Below are positions 9,607-19,253 of a DNA stretch of 23,378 nt, piece by piece. The notes beneath the pieces were generated by a model, which was not told the origin of the DNA, searched no databases, and saw only the letters and a list, made by a program, of their open reading frames with translations. The stretch's first letter is position 1; every line of letters starts with the position of its first letter. Position numbers and translations under genes: made by a program. The stretch is from Basidiobolus ranarum (taxonomy: Eukaryota > Basidiobolomycota > Basidiobolomycetes > Basidiobolales): the NCBI GenBank assembly GCA_040143965.1, contig JASJQH010000167.1, positions 1 through 23,378 on the forward strand, in the 5' to 3' direction.

Positions 9607-10080
9607 ATGCTAAAATCCTTTACTAAAGCCTTCTTTCTACTTGCCGTTGCCAGTGCTGGTTGGTCACTAATGATTCTTGCAGATTTCTACACACAAACTA
9701 ACTGCTTTTTTCCAGATACCATATCTGTCAACTCACCTATTGTCAACTCCGTTTTCTATGTTGGGGATACCGTTCCGATATGCTTCCAAGTTTACCGACG
9801 AGGAATGACTTACCTGGATTTCGTTCAACTAGATATCCTTGATATTAGCGGGAATGTGGTTGATAGCAACCTTACATCCATATTTGGATTGGCCCTGAAC
9901 AAACAGAAGCTAAACATCTTTCAGTGGATCATACCATCTACATATCAAGAAGGAGAATACACAATCAAACTGGCAGGGGAGGCTCACTACCGAGATGAAG
10001 TATTCAGCAAATCAGCGCAAGTTCAAGTGAAAATTGAAACTACTGCAGAGCGCCCCGAGGCCGAAGTGACTGAGCCCTAG
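9607..10080 (+). CDS. Small secreted protein with Kre9/KNH-like (Ig-like) domain
   Basis: A single uninterrupted frame of 157 residues starting at an ATG in context GCCATGC. Residues 1 to about 25 form a hydrophobic signal peptide (basic LKSFTK, then FFLLAVASAG). The body has the layout of the fungal N-terminal beta-sandwich found in Ser/Thr-rich GPI-anchored and Kre9/KNH proteins: an opening ISVNSPIVNSVFYVGDTVPI (about 39-58) and a closing FQWIIPSTYQEGEYTIKLAG (about 112-131). There are two cysteines in the mature part and one N-glycosylation site (NLT). It lacks the usual Ser/Thr-rich tail and GPI signal and ends in an acidic Glu/Pro-rich segment, so it is probably released rather than anchored. 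Family assignment rests on pattern only. A possible AATAAA lies at 10277-10282. Confidence 0.72.
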   Translation: MLKSFTKAFFLLAVASAGWSLMILADFYTQTNCFFPDTISVNSPIVNSVFYVGDTVPICFQVYRRGMTYLDFVQLDILDISGNVVDSNLTSIFGLALNKQKLNIFQWIIPSTYQEGEYTIKLAGEAHYRDEVFSKSAQVQVKIETTAERPEAEVTEP

Positions 10081-11112
10081 CTGCTTAACGGGAAACACAA
10101 CAGGTTCGCTGAAACTGTGACATACCATCTATATAATTGAAGACTTGTACATTGCTCTAGCTACATACGATATATACTTGTGCCATAAAGCGACGAAATA
10201 GATCCATACACCTCCATCTGGCTGACCATAGCCCCAATCTCATGATACTGTATAAAACACTCTCCCGAAATACACTAATAAATGGTTGATCTTTACCAAA
10301 CATGATCAGCAAGTGTTGACTCAAACTTGCCCGCAATCATGTAGCTGAGGCGGAAGGCTATAATATTAGATCAGCAATAGCAATATTATTCGATCTCTAG
10401 ATCATTGTTTGTGCTTGCTCCATGATGCAAGTCACATGATGCTTGCCAGAGTAATCGATGTTTGTCATGGATTGTTCTGCTGCTTAGTCAACAACAAACT
10501 CAATCCAATCCAGGTCACTTGATACCCTAATAAGAAGTTTCCCAGATTGCCTATTTGCGCTAATGCATATTTCGATTTGTAAGTACAATCTACCACACAA
10601 ATATAGAGGCAAGTAAGCAGAATGTCGAATTTGGAGTGTGTGTGCTAATATTCTAGAATACTCTGCCTTCACCCGTTCTGTTAATGGCAAATTCATTAAT
10701 GTCGATGTTGAATTATACTAATTTGTTAGCCACGTAGTTTGATTAATCCAAGTATATTCCTAGGCTGGCCATAGCTGCTCACATTGCGACTAAATTTCGC
10801 GTTGTCTCTAGTATCACAATTTTCATTTGCGGTCCTAATCCGTAGTAGCCGCGAAATCATATACTATTCGTGCATTTTCTCTGACTTCTTACGTTACTAA
10901 TGGGAAGCACAAAATGAGAAAAAAAGATAATCCACCCTGGTGAAATGTTGGCTGTACGTCAGCTCCATGATAAAAGCAACCCTACTATCCTTTCCTTGAT
11001 CAATATCCTATATCATTTCAATCTTCAGTTGCTCTCTATAGCTTCCTATCGGTTTTTCTAATTTCCATACCCGCTTGTAATTTTCTTCGCACATATACAA
11101 ACTCTTTCTCTC
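10081..11112. other. Intergenic gap upstream of CUT8
   Basis: I see no gene. There is an AT-rich inverted repeat (ATAATATT at 10360-10367, AATATTAT at 10382-10389). A TACGTCA element at 10955-10961 is listed separately. A minus-strand frame at 10484-10696 has no family features. Confidence 0.5.
10955..10961 (-). promoter_or_regulatory. CRE/ATF-like site (TGACGTA)
   Basis: TACGTCA on the plus strand (TGACGTA on the minus) matches the core bound by CRE/ATF-type bZIP factors. It lies about 150 bp upstream of the CUT8 start codon. Seven bases recur by chance, so a role in CUT8 control is only a suggestion. Confidence 0.22.
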
Positions 11113-12282
11113 ATGTCTGGAACTTCATATTCACCATGCTTTCCGGTCCCTTCCCCACAAAATTCCCCTTTTCACCAGAGAACATTAGACTTTGCACTCC
11201 CAAGAGATGCTATCACTACAACACTGGAGTACGCTAGAGGTAAGCATCTAGTAGTCTTCTATACTCCTAGCCCTTCATTTTATATCTCAAATACTAACTG
11301 GTGTTTTTTTAGGGCACAAGCGAAAAACTAGCTTTGATGAATATATGCATGATGAAACCCCCACTGACAACTCCGAGATCAGATCATCGGGTGGGGAGAT
11401 GGAACACGTAAATCCAGTCAAGAAACTTCGTTCTAGCATAACTCACCGACTTCCCCTTGGTAAATTACTAGGTATGAATATTTTTCATTCAATATATCGA
11501 GTACAGTTCAATGACTGATAATTTTCATACAAATAGAACCTCTTGAAAAGAACCAATTGCTCTCAGTTATAACACAACTTGTTGATAACAATCCTCAGCT
11601 GCAAAAGGAGATTTTATCTTATATTCCCAAGCCTACTATCCAGTCAGTGTCAAACCTCCTGTCGAACCTAGAAAGAAAACTCCAAGAAAGCTTCCCGTAT
11701 AGTAAATTCGGACCGGGGCGCGACTCCTATACTTACAACCGTGTACAAAATGTTTTAGTTGAGATTCAGGTAAGCTTATACTTCAGTTACTATAGATAAG
11801 TTAGTGGCTAACGTGCTATTTTATAGGACACGATTTTAGAATATGCTTGCCACTTTACCTCCTCAGAAGAATTCCCAACGACAACATTTTCTTATTTACA
11901 TGTTGCCACAAGTACTATTCACCGTCTTCCGGATTGGGAGGATGCAAAAAATCAAAAACTGAAGCGGGAACTTTATAATCGCATCGCTATTTATTGGAGA
12001 AAGGCGATTGGAGATGCTGCTAGCAAACTTGGCGAGGGCCGGATTTATGGTCAACTAGTTGTGGGCGAATGGGCTAGAAAGTAAGTTGTAGATGCTTATA
12101 ATCAGTTTATTGCAGAGTACTAACTTGTTCATTATAGTCTTGACTTGCACAATACTGAATCCAGTGGAAACTTTGCAGATGCCGTTGAAGACTTTAAGAC
12201 TAATTTAGGGTGGATTATTGGAATTGCTCCGGTCGCGAACCACTTTGCCCAATCCAGAATTGCTTCTCTGACGGGCTTTTAG
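11113..12282 (+). CDS. CUT8: Cut8/Sts1, tethering factor for nuclear proteasome
   Basis: Cut8 (Sts1 in budding yeast) holds 26S proteasomes at the nucleus and is needed for mitotic protein turnover. There are five exons: 11113-11239, 11313-11471, 11537-11769, 11827-12080, 12138-12282, with introns of 57-73 bp, all GT..AG and in phase; the product is 305 residues. After a disordered N-terminus comes HKRKTSFDEYMHD (44-56), the short basic motif expected near the Cut8 N-terminus. LEPLEKNQLLSVITQLVDNN opens the helical domain (about 95), with PQLQKEILSYIPKPTIQS and FPYSKFGPGRDSYTYNRV as strong family matches. IHRLPDWEDAKNQ, YWRKAIGDAASKLGEGRIYG and GWIIGIAPVANHF follow in the usual order. S. pombe Cut8 is somewhat shorter. 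A possible AATAAA lies at 12533-12538. Confidence 0.9.
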
Positions 12283-12956
12283 ATTGTTTCTAATTGTTCT
12301 GTGTACCAACTTTTGCAGTCGCGTTTTTCTTTGAAATTTATATCTTACTCAAAATCGCTTTTCCCATTATCAAACAGATATGTCCATAATACTTCTCAAA
12401 TCTTGCATTCAAAAAGTCACCTGCCCTTACATTGCTATGTAGTACTACATCCCTCCCCATCGTGTCTTTGAGCAGCCATCATCCATCTTGAACTCCTAAT
12501 ATGGATCTACGTTGTTATAATTCTCTGCTTCAAATAAATACTAGGAGAGCATAAGAAGGACTTGTATATTTTAGTGCAAACTCCTTGTATTCTTACACTA
12601 GAATAGATAAGTTTGCTTACAATGCATCGGTTAATACTCAACTAGATTAAAGCAATCTTCGAGACTATTTATTATAGAGAATGATATAAAAATTGACTGA
12701 TAATGGATTGGTGGACATTGTTTGGCTGCAGAGATTACTTGGAATCTGATTACCTATGGAAGCGGTTCTTCATTTTGGCGGAGCGCTGTAGGATTAAAGG
12801 AGAAAGCTCATGTGGTCCCATCCAATGCAATAGATATAAAATTTTCTCACACATCGAACTTGATTTAACTATTCATTAAGGCCTAGAATCTTGCTTACAA
12901 CTTGGTTCATGTATATTAAGGCTGCTACAAGTACTTGTCACAAATCTGACACAATT

Positions 12957-13006
12957 CCATAAGGAACAGTCACACTCCTGTCTCTGTGTGACTGCCTTGC
13001 CAATGG
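12957..13006. repeat. Bulged inverted repeat (hairpin)
   Basis: CAGTCACAC (12967-12975) and GTGTGACTG (12986-12994) pair perfectly over 9 bp around a 10-base loop. The stem extends, after a 2-base bulge, by AAGG/CCTT (12961-12964 with 12995-12998) and, after a 4-base bulge, by CCAT/ATGG (12957-12960 with 13003-13006). That is 17 pairs in 50 bases. It may be a folded RNA, a protein-binding dyad or the end of a small decayed element. Confidence 0.6.
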
Positions 13007-13119
13007 TTCTGTCATTTGTTTAGTGATTTTCATATAGTGTCGGTGTCGGAGCATTCGTGTCTTTATAAGGCTCTAACTAGCGGTAAACATGCGCAGCATC
13101 ACAATCAAACAGATCTCGA

Positions 13120-13139
13120 GTGAAAATATCGATTTTCAC
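13120..13139. repeat. Short near-perfect palindrome
   Basis: GTGAAAAT and ATTTTCAC flank a 4-base centre ATCG, an 8-bp perfect dyad. This suits a dimeric DNA-binding protein, but chance in AT-rich DNA cannot be excluded. Confidence 0.5.
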
Positions 13140-13768
13140 CGTACAACCATAAACCCCACGAATTACTTACAAGCTTTGGCGAGCTGACTTGATGAAGTAA
13201 CATCAAATACGCCCAAGTAAAAAACTACGTCTACCTATGCCCTGCTGTGAAAAGCCACTCAATCTTGAATTCTTATTTGCTCCACACTAACTGAGATGGA
13301 AGCACTGGATACTCACTGCTTAAATCCGCGCGGTAACTGGAAGCATGAGACCGGTATCAGTTACTAATGATGGTCTTGTTGCACACCGCTGTAATGGAGG
13401 ATGATGGGACATTTGATCCTGGCCTCTAAACCAACATCATACCTCTCGGATATATACCGTTAAATAGAAACGTGCAATCAAGTACATGCGAAGAATAACT
13501 TCGAGAAAACAGCTTGAGAGAGTGGAAGAATTCATCCCACAATTGTAATTATTAAACACCAATTAACTGTCCGTGAGTAGTTTACCTGGACATCCACCAA
13601 TAAAGTAAATCCCAACATGTCTCCCAGGTACATGATACAGTTTCTCAATCGCTTAGCATGGTATAATTTGTGCATATGGTCATTTGTAGAAATTGCCTTA
13701 GAGTGGCCATTGGCATCTCCCTGACTTCAACCCCTAAATCTTACAGAATCGTTAGGCAGTTATAGCCA

Positions 13769-14011
13769 TTATGTTAATAATCCCCCTGCTTTGCTAACTT
13801 TGAGCTTGATAAAGTTCCGATCACGCCTATAGGCTGCTTGGTTTTTGGTCTTATCTTTTACATTTATGCTGGCTTGATGCTCTTCATTACCACTCTTTAA
13901 CACTGAATATCCATTTTTTATATCTTCTTCATTTATCCTTTCCTTGTATTTCTTTATCTTTCGACTCATTGCTCGTAAGACGACCGTACTCTCCTCTGGG
14001 ACCACCATTGT
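13769..14011 (-). CDS. Small hypothetical ORF, doubtful
   Basis: An ATG at 14011 opens about 80 codons (MVVPEESTVVLRAMSRKIKK and onwards to KLKVSKAGGLLT). The product is highly charged, lysine-rich, with no signal peptide or known motif. It lies divergent to, and about 120 bp from, the RasGEF start. Composition is somewhat more protein-like than the surrounding AT-rich DNA, but length and lack of recognisable features leave it doubtful. Confidence 0.2.
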   Translation of the reverse strand, partial: TMVVPEESTVVLRAMSRKIKKYKERINEEDIKNGYSVLKSGNEEHQASINVKDKTKNQAAYRRDRNFIKLKVSKAGGLLT

Positions 14012-14129
14012 TGGGACAAGCAAAGAGAGGAATATCCTATATTCTCATCATCATCACGTTGTTACCCTAGATTTTCAATTCCAGGTTTTGGATTGAGGTT
14101 TTATTCTACGCTTTACCTCCCTTTATATT

Positions 14130-16823
14130 ATGTTTTTGGTTGCTAGAAGTAGCAAAGTAAATCCCGTAAGTGATAGATTACAACCAAGAGAGAAATATTT
14201 TTCGATGTCCTCTAGTAAATCCGTTCTACCTCAAGAATTTCCCCAAAGAACCTCTTCTCTCGGCACTTTCCAATTGTTTAAAGACAAACCTGAAAGTATG
14301 CACCCAACTACTCTTCCGTCTAGCTTCACTAATGATTCCCATACCACAGGCTACAATTCATTGCATTCAAAATCTGCCGAGTCTTTAAGTTATGACAATA
14401 GCTTCGTTCAAAAGGAGGCACAGAACTCGCTAACAAAAATCACCACTTTCTCCGGATACATCACTGCCACATCTAAACTTTCCTTACCTCATAAGAATAA
14501 TCCGCTACCTTTACTGAAAAAGAGCGCGACTACCGATGCCACTTCATTTCAGAGATCCCTTGGATCGCCAAGATTTAGTAAATTTCCGGTGAAAGCGAAA
14601 TCTTCTAGTCCACTACAATCCCCTTCAAGCTCTAAATTCAACTCCAATAGTATCGGCTTTAATACGAGTACTCGTCACGAAACAGAATATTCAGGTCTCG
14701 AAGATAGCGTGTCTTCCACTTCTTCTGGAAGTTTCGAAAGTACCACGAACGATCCTTATTCCTTTCGTCGACGTTGTGACAGTAGTTCTAGTTCAATAAA
14801 TTTCGATCAAAATGCACTGGGAAGTACCCCACCACGCATGGTTAGAATATGGAGACCAGAATTCACTCCGCCAGCATCTCCAGCAACACCATCTTCTGTG
14901 TTACCTTTCTTTAGAGGGAAAGAATCTGTCAGGACAATTGGATCAATTAGAGTTAAAGATAAGGTGATTGGAGACTTACTGGTGGCCTTAGTTTCTCCAC
15001 TTCTTCTAAGCAAACTAAAAGTAGAAATCGTAGATACCGATCTTGACAACGAAGAGTTGGATACTGAACTGAGCCCTGTTGAAGAATTCCTAGATGACGA
15101 TTGTTCAGAATCTATTATCAAAGAAGACTCTAAACTAACTGAATTAGACACTTCTACAGAAGAAACCCCATCCAAAATTCCTTCACCAGAATCTCCCACC
15201 TCGAGCCCTCAGTCACCTTTGCACATGGAATGGCCTTCCGATTTAGAGGATTCGTCATCTGAAGTGATTTTAGAAGCCCGAACTGGGAAAGCGATGGTAC
15301 GAGCATCCTCTCTACGTTATTTGGTGCGAATGCTAGCCTGTGAAGGACAAAATGATCCCAATTTCATGGTAGACTTTTTGCGTACTTATCGTTACTTTGC
15401 TGATCCTTTGGACGTTGCCCGACTTCTCATCATCCGATATTTGAATAGTACAATTAGCATCGAGAATAGGGCCAAGAACAAAATGAACAATAAGATTGGG
15501 TTCAAAAAATCAGCGAAACAAGACGAATGGGACAATATAATCCAACTTCGTGTACTCAACACTTTTAAAAAATGGGTCGATCTCTTTTGTGAGGATTTCT
15601 CACTCAGTCGAGAAATCACTGAACTGGTACTTCTCTTCCTTGAAGAAATTGTCATCTGTGATGAGAAGCGTACGAAATTCGCCGATTCCGTGTATGAGAA
15701 AATGGGAGAGCGTGATATTATCCCAATAGGATGGCTACTACTTCCTAACAGTGGAGTCAAGGATTGCTCCCAGAGCCTGTATCATCGTTTTGTTCAAACG
15801 GAGGATGGTTCGGACTCGATCAGTAAGATCTCTTGGGGAATGAGTACGGTAACATTGACCCCGCTCATTGCCTCATCCCCTTTCCCTACGCCATATAAAA
15901 TAGACCTCAGTAAGGCTAGGGGACCGATAGAAAGGCTATCAATAGCTGATATTGATCCCAAGGACTTGGCTCAACAATTAACTTTATTAGAACAGCGGTT
16001 ATTTTTCGCGATACATTTGAATGAATTCTTCAATCATTCGTGGTGTGATAGAGCGATAAAAGATAGAATGACTCCAAACCTTTCGGGATTTATTCGATGG
16101 TTCAACAAAATAGCTTACGGGATCTCTGGATTGATAGTCACCACAAACTCATCTTCAGCGCGAGTGACTATTGTTAAGCGCTTGATTCAGGCAGCACAGA
16201 TTTGTCTCAAAATTCATAATTACAATGGGTGCTTTGAAATTGTTGCGGGTCTTGAGCAGTCATCCGTTCAAAGACTAAAGGGACTATGGAAGGCACTACC
16301 GAACAAGTATCTTCAGATCTACGCTCATCTTACCAAAGTGATTTCGAGGAGTGACAACCATCGCACTTATCGGACATGCCTTCAAGTTGCTGGTGTAAGC
16401 GTACCAGTGCTACCTTACCTTGGATTTCACTTAACAGATTTGGTTTTTGCTGAGGATGGAAATCCCACTTATATATCAGCAGTACCTACAGGAAGCCCTT
16501 CTTCCTCTACCACCAATCAGACTGCCTCTCAACCAGCGAAATATGGCGATGCTGAAAACTATTCGAAAAAGAAGCCAATGTTGAAATGCCTTTCTTTCAA
16601 CAGTCCTCAGGTTGTTAAGGCTCAGAGTAAGCCAATATCTCTGATCAACTTTGCCAAATTTCGTTTGATAAGCAAGATGCTAGGGGAGATAGTCCAATAC
16701 CAAAAACTCCCATATGAGTTCACTGAGATCCCTCGAATTCACGAATTCATCAAAAATGGAATGACCACGTATTCCGAGGATGAGCTGTACCTGTACTCTC
16801 TACAGTGCGAGCCAAAGTCATAA
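14130..16823 (+). CDS. Cdc25-type Ras guanine-nucleotide exchange factor
   Basis: RasGEFs load Ras-family GTPases with GTP, in fungi often feeding the cAMP/PKA or MAPK routes at membranes. This is one frame of 897 residues with no intron. Residues 1 to about 380 are Ser/Thr/Pro-rich with many SP/TP sites, then an acidic stretch (about 300-345); they look disordered and lack an SH3 that I can see. RasGEF_N runs about 386-525 (GKAMVRASSLRYLVRMLACE, then DFLRTYRYFADPLDVARLLI). The catalytic RasGEF domain runs about 602-890: IADIDPKDLAQQLTLLEQRL, then FIRWFNKIAYGISGLIV, then NYNGCFEIVAGLEQSSVQRL and VPVLPYLGFHLTDLVFAEDG. A low-complexity insert (about 781-836) sits before SLINFAKFRLISKMLGEIVQ. 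Start at the first ATG; ATG at 14205 is an alternative. Which GTPase it serves cannot be told. Confidence 0.92.
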   Translation: MFLVARSSKVNPVSDRLQPREKYFSMSSSKSVLPQEFPQRTSSLGTFQLFKDKPESMHPTTLPSSFTNDSHTTGYNSLHSKSAESLSYDNSFVQKEAQNSLTKITTFSGYITATSKLSLPHKNNPLPLLKKSATTDATSFQRSLGSPRFSKFPVKAKSSSPLQSPSSSKFNSNSIGFNTSTRHETEYSGLEDSVSSTSSGSFESTTNDPYSFRRRCDSSSSSINFDQNALGSTPPRMVRIWRPEFTPPASPATPSSVLPFFRGKESVRTIGSIRVKDKVIGDLLVALVSPLLLSKLKVEIVDTDLDNEELDTELSPVEEFLDDDCSESIIKEDSKLTELDTSTEETPSKIPSPESPTSSPQSPLHMEWPSDLEDSSSEVILEARTGKAMVRASSLRYLVRMLACEGQNDPNFMVDFLRTYRYFADPLDVARLLIIRYLNSTISIENRAKNKMNNKIGFKKSAKQDEWDNIIQLRVLNTFKKWVDLFCEDFSLSREITELVLLFLEEIVICDEKRTKFADSVYEKMGERDIIPIGWLLLPNSGVKDCSQSLYHRFVQTEDGSDSISKISWGMSTVTLTPLIASSPFPTPYKIDLSKARGPIERLSIADIDPKDLAQQLTLLEQRLFFAIHLNEFFNHSWCDRAIKDRMTPNLSGFIRWFNKIAYGISGLIVTTNSSSARVTIVKRLIQAAQICLKIHNYNGCFEIVAGLEQSSVQRLKGLWKALPNKYLQIYAHLTKVISRSDNHRTYRTCLQVAGVSVPVLPYLGFHLTDLVFAEDGNPTYISAVPTGSPSSSTTNQTASQPAKYGDAENYSKKKPMLKCLSFNSPQVVKAQSKPISLINFAKFRLISKMLGEIVQYQKLPYEFTEIPRIHEFIKNGMTTYSEDELYLYSLQCEPKS

Positions 16824-17544
16824 AGATTTTCTGTTTCGACATAAACGGCCCGTCTCCATATTTACGAATACTAGGCATTAGACGTGTTTGATCTGCCTAC
16901 TGTAAGTACGTCTTTTGAAGCCTTGAATTTGGGATTACCATATGATATTGGGCACGTGATCACAGACTTTCGCGAAGTGGCAACCTCACAATTCTCGCCT
17001 TAACCAGACAGCAATACCTTTCAATTCTTGCTCATGAATTGACGCTTCTCTTGTAATTACTTTCCATGTCATACTCTTACCAAGTCATAGATTTTGAAAT
17101 TTCTATCGCTTCCTTTCGTCTCATACGGTCTACCTGCAGCTGCTGTGTTTCTTGTTTGCACACACCACAACAGCTCTAGAGGATTCACCCATTTTGTAAC
17201 TTTTATTGCCAATCTCCATATTCATTTTATTCTCCTCTTCTACTCTAAATAGTCCTACACTCATATAGTCTTTTAGTGTGGAAGTGCAAGTAGCTACTCT
17301 CTTCCGGATACTCCGTGTGCTGCGTATCTCAACCACAATTGTCTCTTTTTGTTCTGAACCTAAATAGTAGCCATTTCTGTGCACTAGCTGAAGTTTATTT
17401 GATAAGCATATATAACCTAAGACTTTGACTCATAGATCCAGTAACCTGAACTCATACCCGCTCATTATTATATTTAAAAATAAACTGATACCATCCACTT
17501 ACCACCACAGCAACAATCCGACTCTGATCAATATATGAATGAAG

Positions 17545-17802
17545 CTATATTTTTGAAGTGAGTAAAGTAGTTAGACTAAGATTACGACGACTATATAAAG
17601 CCTCATAGAGTAACCTAACTAAGGACCGAAGATAATTGCGAGTAAAAATCGGTATATTTGGAATGTCACTTGGGAAAACTTGCTTTACCAAGCGCTTTTC
17701 AACCAACAATCTCGTTTGGAATGTATCATTGTGGAAGTGTGTGGTCATTAACGATGCATCTATGTCGTTTATAGTAAATAATCCCAAAGTGATGTAACCC
17801 AT
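17545..17802 (-). CDS. Small hypothetical ORF, doubtful
   Basis: An ATG-started frame of 85 codons (MGYITLGLFTINDIDASLMT and onwards to SRRNLSLTTLLTSKI). The middle part reads like a folded protein (RLLVEKRLVKQVFPSDIPNI), but I recognise no family, and no flanking exons were found. It may be a gene fragment or chance. Confidence 0.2.
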   Translation of the reverse strand: MGYITLGLFTINDIDASLMTTHFHNDTFQTRLLVEKRLVKQVFPSDIPNIPIFTRNYLRSLVRLLYEALYSRRNLSLTTLLTSKI

Positions 17803-18754
17803 ACAAACTTGTAATGATATTTTAAACAGAGTTGATTATATTTACTTGCCCGTCTGTTTAAGTGTTCGATTTCGCCGTGATTTATGGAAAGGAACTTTCA
17901 ACGTGCATGCAGTATTCATCATTCATTAAAAGTGCATTTGCATATGTTATTTTGCACATAAATCTATTCAGATTAGTTATTAAATAACCAAGTTGACTCA
18001 TCTTGAACCCATAGTATTAAAATCCTGCCAAGCTCAATCGGCTGCTGTAGCATAGCACTTCCTATTCTCTGGAAGTAACCATTATTTGGGGGAATGAACA
18101 AAAGGATGGTTCCACACCTACTGCAACGCAGCAACCAGTAACTAGCTGTTTGGAGTCATGAATGTTCCATCCATATGAGGACAACTACATCCATTTTTGC
18201 TGATAACTCGTAGCTAATCTTCACGAATCAACACAGGTATCGTGCGGCAGTCTCTGTTGGAAGTTGTAACGTTAACTCTAAGTTTCACCTATCAATACCA
18301 GGGGCGTAACGATAATTCCGATTTGGTAATCCCCCTACCAATTTTCAATCCAGATCTACGTACTGACGTAAATGTCAACAGCAAAGAAGAGGAATTCTTT
18401 CTTATTTTAGAAATAACAAGAACGAGCATTTACTAGAACTCTTGCATACAAAAATTGAGGATACAAGCACCGCATAAGATCTTGGTTTAAATGTAGACTA
18501 CCTTTGGTTAACTTGTATAAGTCCTAGTTGGAATTCTATGTTAACTTAGATTCCATTTTAACCCTTTTGAGGTAAAAATCTCTTATCCAACTTCGCCCCA
18601 GGTTCGCGCTAAATCTCAAGCGTATCAAGAGTGTCTTCTAGATGGTTTCTTTTAAAGGAAGGTCACTGCATTTTGAACAACCAGACTAGACTATAGAGCG
18701 CCGTAGCTTTCTTCTCACAAGAGGTACAATGCTTCTTCAACTGGATAACGCAAT

Positions 18755-19042
18755 TCATTTCTGATTTGGAAGGTGATACCAGGTACACTCGCGATAGCTC
18801 CAACGTACAGATTGCGAGGACTCGATTCTGCTCCCTATCCTTTTTAGACTCATGAATTGGTGGATTCTTCTCATCTGGTTTATGGCTTCACACAAGCAAG
18901 TACGCAGCCTTACTACCTGATCTGTGATATTATCTAGATTTTCTTTAGTGGCAATGGAATCAGAGCATTCATGATGGAGTATTGGGTTGGACACCCGAGT
19001 TTTCCGAAGTGGTAGAAATGGGTCGACTGTGTGACTTCGGAA
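18755..19042 (-). pseudogene. Coding-like fragment, possibly a broken gene
   Basis: A minus-strand frame of about 95 codons opens after a stop near 19043 and ends at 18755, with a heptad-like helix region (ENLDNITDQVVRLRTCLCEA). It has no ATG near its start. An overlapping frame does have one (MDLDSEVTQSTHFYHFGKLG, ATG at 19054), closing within 40 codons. The pair suggests either an unassembled splice or a frame break in an old gene. Family unknown. Confidence 0.2.
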
Positions 19043-19172
19043 TCAAGATCCATTGGTGGGATACAAAGAAGATTCCTTAAAAGGCTTTCGAGATGAATTT
19101 CTTAAAGTCCCAAAATGGCCTTCACCAAGATATCTTGAGCGAAAGGCACCCAACTACAGAGATTCGTGAATG

Positions 19173-19180
19173 TATAAATA
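19173..19180 (+). promoter_or_regulatory. TATA box
   Basis: TATAAATA lies 81 bp upstream of the expansin-like start codon. The leader between is pyrimidine-rich. This spacing suits a strongly expressed, TATA-driven secreted-protein gene. Confidence 0.55.
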
Positions 19181-19253
19181 TGAGCTCGGATGATCATTGC
19201 TACTCATCTTCCACTGTCCAACTCTGAGAGTTATAGATTTTATTACTTTTATC

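Larger units (their letters stand above)
12283..14129. other. Long intergenic gap
   Basis: No gene that I can call with confidence. It contains a hairpin at 12957-13006, a near-perfect palindrome at 13120-13139, and a small charged minus-strand ORF at 13769-14011, each listed separately. Confidence 0.5.
16824..19253. other. Long gap with only weak ORFs
   Basis: I find no gene that I can name. Minus-strand frames at 17545-17802 (starts at a true ATG) and 18755 to about 19040 are listed or discussed separately. The right end should hold the promoter of the expansin-like gene, with a TATA box at 19173. No tRNA, no clear terminal repeats. Confidence 0.5.

Noticed and set aside
10484-10696. Minus-strand ORF of 70 codons
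   Set aside because: Short, no recognisable motif, no splice or promoter support.
17130-17384. Minus-strand ORF of 84 codons
   Set aside because: Begins at GTG, repetitive polar composition, no family features.
18242-18436. Plus-strand ORF of 64 codons after a CACAG acceptor-like site
   Set aside because: No ATG, no upstream exon found, no family features.
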